NCBI GenBank assembly: GCA_944367535.1 | Contig: CALVWQ010000005.1 | Span: forward strand, 21,533 to 85,532 | Direction: 5' to 3' | Source: an uncultured Clostridia bacterium | GTDB lineage: Bacteria; Bacillota; Clostridia; Christensenellales; Borkfalkiaceae | Length of the DNA: 64,000 nucleotides | Shown: positions 62,263 through 64,000 of the stretch, in pieces | Layout: each line of letters starts with the position of its first letter | Numbering within the stretch: the first letter of the stretch is position 1 | The notes under the pieces: generated by a model | Told to the model about the DNA's origin: nothing | Database searches by the model: none | The model's input: only the letters and a program-made list of their open reading frames with translations | Translations under genes and position numbers: made by a program

Positions 62263-63330
62263 TTATATCCCCACTATATCCGCCAATCTTTGCGAGAGTC
62301 TGTTACACACCGATATCTTTTCGCGGGATTCACGCGCGTTGATTTTTTCGACTATAAGCATATATTCCGCGTCCGAACGAAGGTCGTTTATCTGTTTCAG
62401 ACAATCATCGAGCACCTCTTTCATACTGTCTTCCGAAACAACTTTCAACGCATGCTGAATAATCGTTGCTTTAACGGCGAAAATCATACTCAGGTCTTTT
62501 GCGGATACTTTGCGAAACACCTTTTTGATATCGTTTATCTTACATGCTTTTATTATTTCGGCAGTCATATAACCGGTACCGAGCAAAAGTACCGAGGCAA
62601 TAGCGGCGGCAGAAGTAACTTTTAACATCCCCGGCCCTATTACATATTCTGCGGCATGTCCTAACTGCGCAAGGCAACTCGTTACTATCGCTGACGACGA
62701 GGCGCCTAACGCAAGCCCCACCGGCAGAGCGGCAACAGATACCGCGGCAAATATTCCCATACCTATCATTATGCCTTTTTCTATATCGTTCATGGGGCGT
62801 TTAAAAATAGCCACGTAATTATCGCTGAGGTCTTGCTCGATATTTTTTAATTTACTGCGGTCATTAAACAGAAGCGAAGATACTTCTTCGAGTGTTTTGT
62901 CTCTGTCATTGAATTTTACGTCTTTGCTCAAAATAACTCTTATACCGAAATACAGCTTACGCAGGCCGTATTTATCGTCGGCAAAATATTCTTCGAGCGC
63001 TTTTCCTAAAACGACATCGTTTTCGCCCGCGCTTATATCTGCGCCGTCACGCGCGGCGGCTCCTTTAAAAAGCTCCGTCTCTTCCAAAATTACCTTTTTG
63101 ACTTCGCTCAGTTTGTTCGTGGTCTTTTTCCTCGCCGCATTCAAGACTTTTTTGTTCCAGAGGTTACTTATTACACCCTTTTTACTATCGGAAGAAAACG
63201 GTTGATTTTTAATCATTTCTGCCTCAACCATCGATAAATCCTTTTTAAGCCTGAAATAATTCACCGCGGCAAATAAATCTTTTTCCTTTTTTTCGGCAGT
63301 GATTTCCGCCACTTTTATTGCTTCCGCCAT
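62263..63330 (-). CDS. Hypothetical protein with central membrane hairpin, 355 aa
   Basis: Not recognised. Residues 1-185 are charged and helical (EKKEKDLFAAVNYFRLKKD, KTTNKLSEVKKVILEE). Two hydrophobic helices follow (IMIGMGIFAAVSVAALPVGLALGASSSA and MLKVTSAAAIASVLLLGTGYM), then a helical C-terminal region (AVKATIIQHALKVVSEDSMKEVLDDC). The ATG overlaps the upstream HTH gene by 16 bp with AAAGGAG inside that gene, so translation is coupled. It could be a membrane effector controlled by the HTH protein. Confidence 0.6.
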   Translation of the reverse strand: MAEAIKVAEITAEKKEKDLFAAVNYFRLKKDLSMVEAEMIKNQPFSSDSKKGVISNLWNKKVLNAARKKTTNKLSEVKKVILEETELFKGAAARDGADISAGENDVVLGKALEEYFADDKYGLRKLYFGIRVILSKDVKFNDRDKTLEEVSSLLFNDRSKLKNIEQDLSDNYVAIFKRPMNDIEKGIMIGMGIFAAVSVAALPVGLALGASSSAIVTSCLAQLGHAAEYVIGPGMLKVTSAAAIASVLLLGTGYMTAEIIKACKINDIKKVFRKVSAKDLSMIFAVKATIIQHALKVVSEDSMKEVLDDCLKQINDLRSDAEYMLIVEKINARESREKISVCNRLSQRLADIVGI

Positions 63331-63641
63331 TTTTTAATCTCCTTTACCAAATATTCTTTAAGTTGCTGTAAATTGATTTTATCTTTATTGTTAGTTATAA
63401 GCCCCACTATTTCCGCCAATTCTCCGTTTCCGAATTGCGTAGCAAGAAAATTTTCCTCGCAATAAGCGTACACCTCGCTTCTGTTGGCGCCTTCCGAAAT
63501 AAGCCTGAACACCTCCCGAAAATCTTTCGGCACCTCCGCAATATTTCCGCTCTCGTAATCCGATATGTATTTATATACCGTAGGGCGACTCTTGCCTGTC
63601 AGTCGGGAAAGTTGGGTTACACTGAAAGTTTCTGTTATCAT
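63315..63641 (-). CDS. Helix-turn-helix regulator coupled to membrane protein
   Basis: 108 residues from ATG 63641 with a strong AAAGGAGG. N-terminal HTH: FSVTQLSRLTGKSRPTVYKYISDYESG, similar to recombinase/TetR-like HTHs but with no catalytic part. The rest is helical (FREVFRLISEGANRSEVYAYCEENF). It is the first gene of a two-gene operon with the 355-residue protein and stands beside a region full of TTTAC/GTAAA motifs that may be its binding sites. Confidence 0.65.
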   Translation of the reverse strand: MITETFSVTQLSRLTGKSRPTVYKYISDYESGNIAEVPKDFREVFRLISEGANRSEVYAYCEENFLATQFGNGELAEIVGLITNNKDKINLQQLKEYLVKEIKKWRKQ

Positions 63642-63659
63642 AGCCCCTCCTTTTACTGT

Positions 63660-63688
63660 ATTATACAATATATGTAAAATATTGTAAA
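63660..63688 (-). promoter_or_regulatory. Promoter of the HTH/membrane-protein operon
   Basis: TTTACA (63688-63683) and TATAAT (63665-63660), 17-bp spacer. Several further GTAAA/TTTAC motifs overlap or flank the -35 region. Confidence 0.7.
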
Positions 63689-63749
63689 CTATTTTTACAC
63701 ATTTTTACAAAAAATTTTGTCTGTAATGTGAGTTTAAACAACTGAAAAG

Positions 63750-63833
63750 CGGATTTTCCTATCGAAAAATATGCAATTTACTTTTACAGCGCGGGTTTTC
63801 TGACCGAAAAAGATGTAATTTACCTTTACTGCA
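63750..63833. repeat. Two imperfect 42-bp direct repeats
   Basis: Copies at 63750-63791 and 63792-63833 share CGGxTTTTC, CGAAAAA, ATG, AATTTAC, TTTAC and GC in the same spacing. Each holds two TTTAC motifs. They lie between the 5S terminator and the HTH operon promoter. Confidence 0.6.
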
Positions 63834-63857
63834 ATGAAAAGAAAAAAGATTTTATAC

Positions 63858-63900
63858 AAAAAAAAGACGTGCGATACTTAATTACGTATCACACGTCTTT
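63858..63900 (-). terminator. Terminator of the rRNA operon
   Basis: A 15-bp stem (63886-63900 with 63863-63877, one G-U on the transcript) is followed on the minus strand by T8. It lies directly after the 5S gene. Confidence 0.88.
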
Positions 63901-63902
63901 AT

Positions 63903-64000
63903 TGGATGCAGCAACTACCTATCTTCCCGTGCCGTCTCCGGCAAAGTATTTTCGGCGCAAGTGAGCTTAACTTCTGTGTTCGGGATGGGAACAGGTGGGA
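63903..64000 (-). rRNA. rrf: 5S ribosomal RNA, 3' part (runs off right edge)
   Basis: The reverse complement contains CCTGTTCCCATCCCGAACAC, then AGAAGTTAAGC, GCGCCGA and, near the end, GATAGGTAGTTGCTGC, the conserved 5S landmarks. About 15-20 bases of the 5' end are outside the window. 23S and 16S genes are presumably further right. The exact 3' end is estimated. Confidence 0.93.

Noticed and set aside
63750-63833. CRISPR array
   Set aside because: Only two imperfect direct copies without spacers and no cas genes; no CRISPR repeat pattern found anywhere in the window.
1-64000. tRNA genes
   Set aside because: I looked for T-loop (GGTTCGAATC-like) and anticodon-stem patterns in the intergenic gaps and found none convincing; a covariance-model scan would settle it.

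Overview
The window looks like chromosome from an endospore-lineage Bacillota, most likely an uncultured, host-associated Clostridia. The support is the block yqfC-yqfD-(HD phosphodiesterase)-ybeY-era-yqzL-recO, the type-3 ProS, purine-rich Shine-Dalgarno sites, sigma-A type promoters with 17-bp spacers, and an M-box riboswitch before mgtE. No species can be named from sequence alone. The left edge cuts a GH78 gene and the right edge cuts a 5S rRNA gene.

Region 1 (1-25.5 kb) is a Gram-positive polysaccharide utilisation locus, almost all on the minus strand and flanked by two AraC-type regulators. In transcription order it holds a beta-helix protein with a C-terminal carbohydrate-binding-like domain, two LplB/LplC-type permeases, a lipoprotein sugar-binding protein, a membrane-anchored protein with three copies of a beta-sandwich module, a 1559-residue LamG/phosphoesterase protein, a 42-residue peptide, a GH4 glycosidase, a Gfo/Idh/MocA oxidoreductase, a 37-residue peptide of similar build, a 1140-residue esterase with a tandemly duplicated module, a frameshifted glycosidase remnant, an unassigned glycosidase-like protein and a GH78 alpha-L-rhamnosidase. 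The enzyme set suggests an acetylated, rhamnose- and galactose- or galacturonate-containing plant glycan such as rhamnogalacturonan. No transporter ATPase is present, so a shared MsmX/UgpC-type ATPase elsewhere is expected. The two small peptides, not found by length-limited gene calling, are the most unusual part of the locus.

Region 2 (25.5-31.7 kb) is a decayed accessory island: an IS481/IS3-like transposase remnant with an amber codon, a Bro-N/DinD-like protein, an SF1 helicase fused to a PD-(D/E)xK-like nuclease (candidate defence protein), the tail of a broken type I restriction subunit HsdR, a solitary HTH protein, a row of three short hairpins and a truncated IS21 istA.

Region 3 (31.7-64 kb) is mostly housekeeping: ppdK; the recO-to-yqfC block; an aconitase-superfamily hydratase; a small PH-like membrane protein; M-box plus mgtE; two paralogous lipoproteins; uppP-small ORF-mscL; lysR; mnmE; proS and tkt divergently arranged; a zinc-ribbon membrane protein facing an XRE regulator across a perfect 31-bp palindrome; an ABC exporter; a low-molecular-weight tyrosine phosphatase; a CvpA-like protein; a translationally coupled HTH/membrane-protein pair; and the end of an rRNA operon (5S plus terminator). 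Two plus-strand genes, the AraC regulator at 1106 and the PH-like protein at 42232, have promoters placed so that transcription should begin at the start codon, which suggests leaderless mRNAs.
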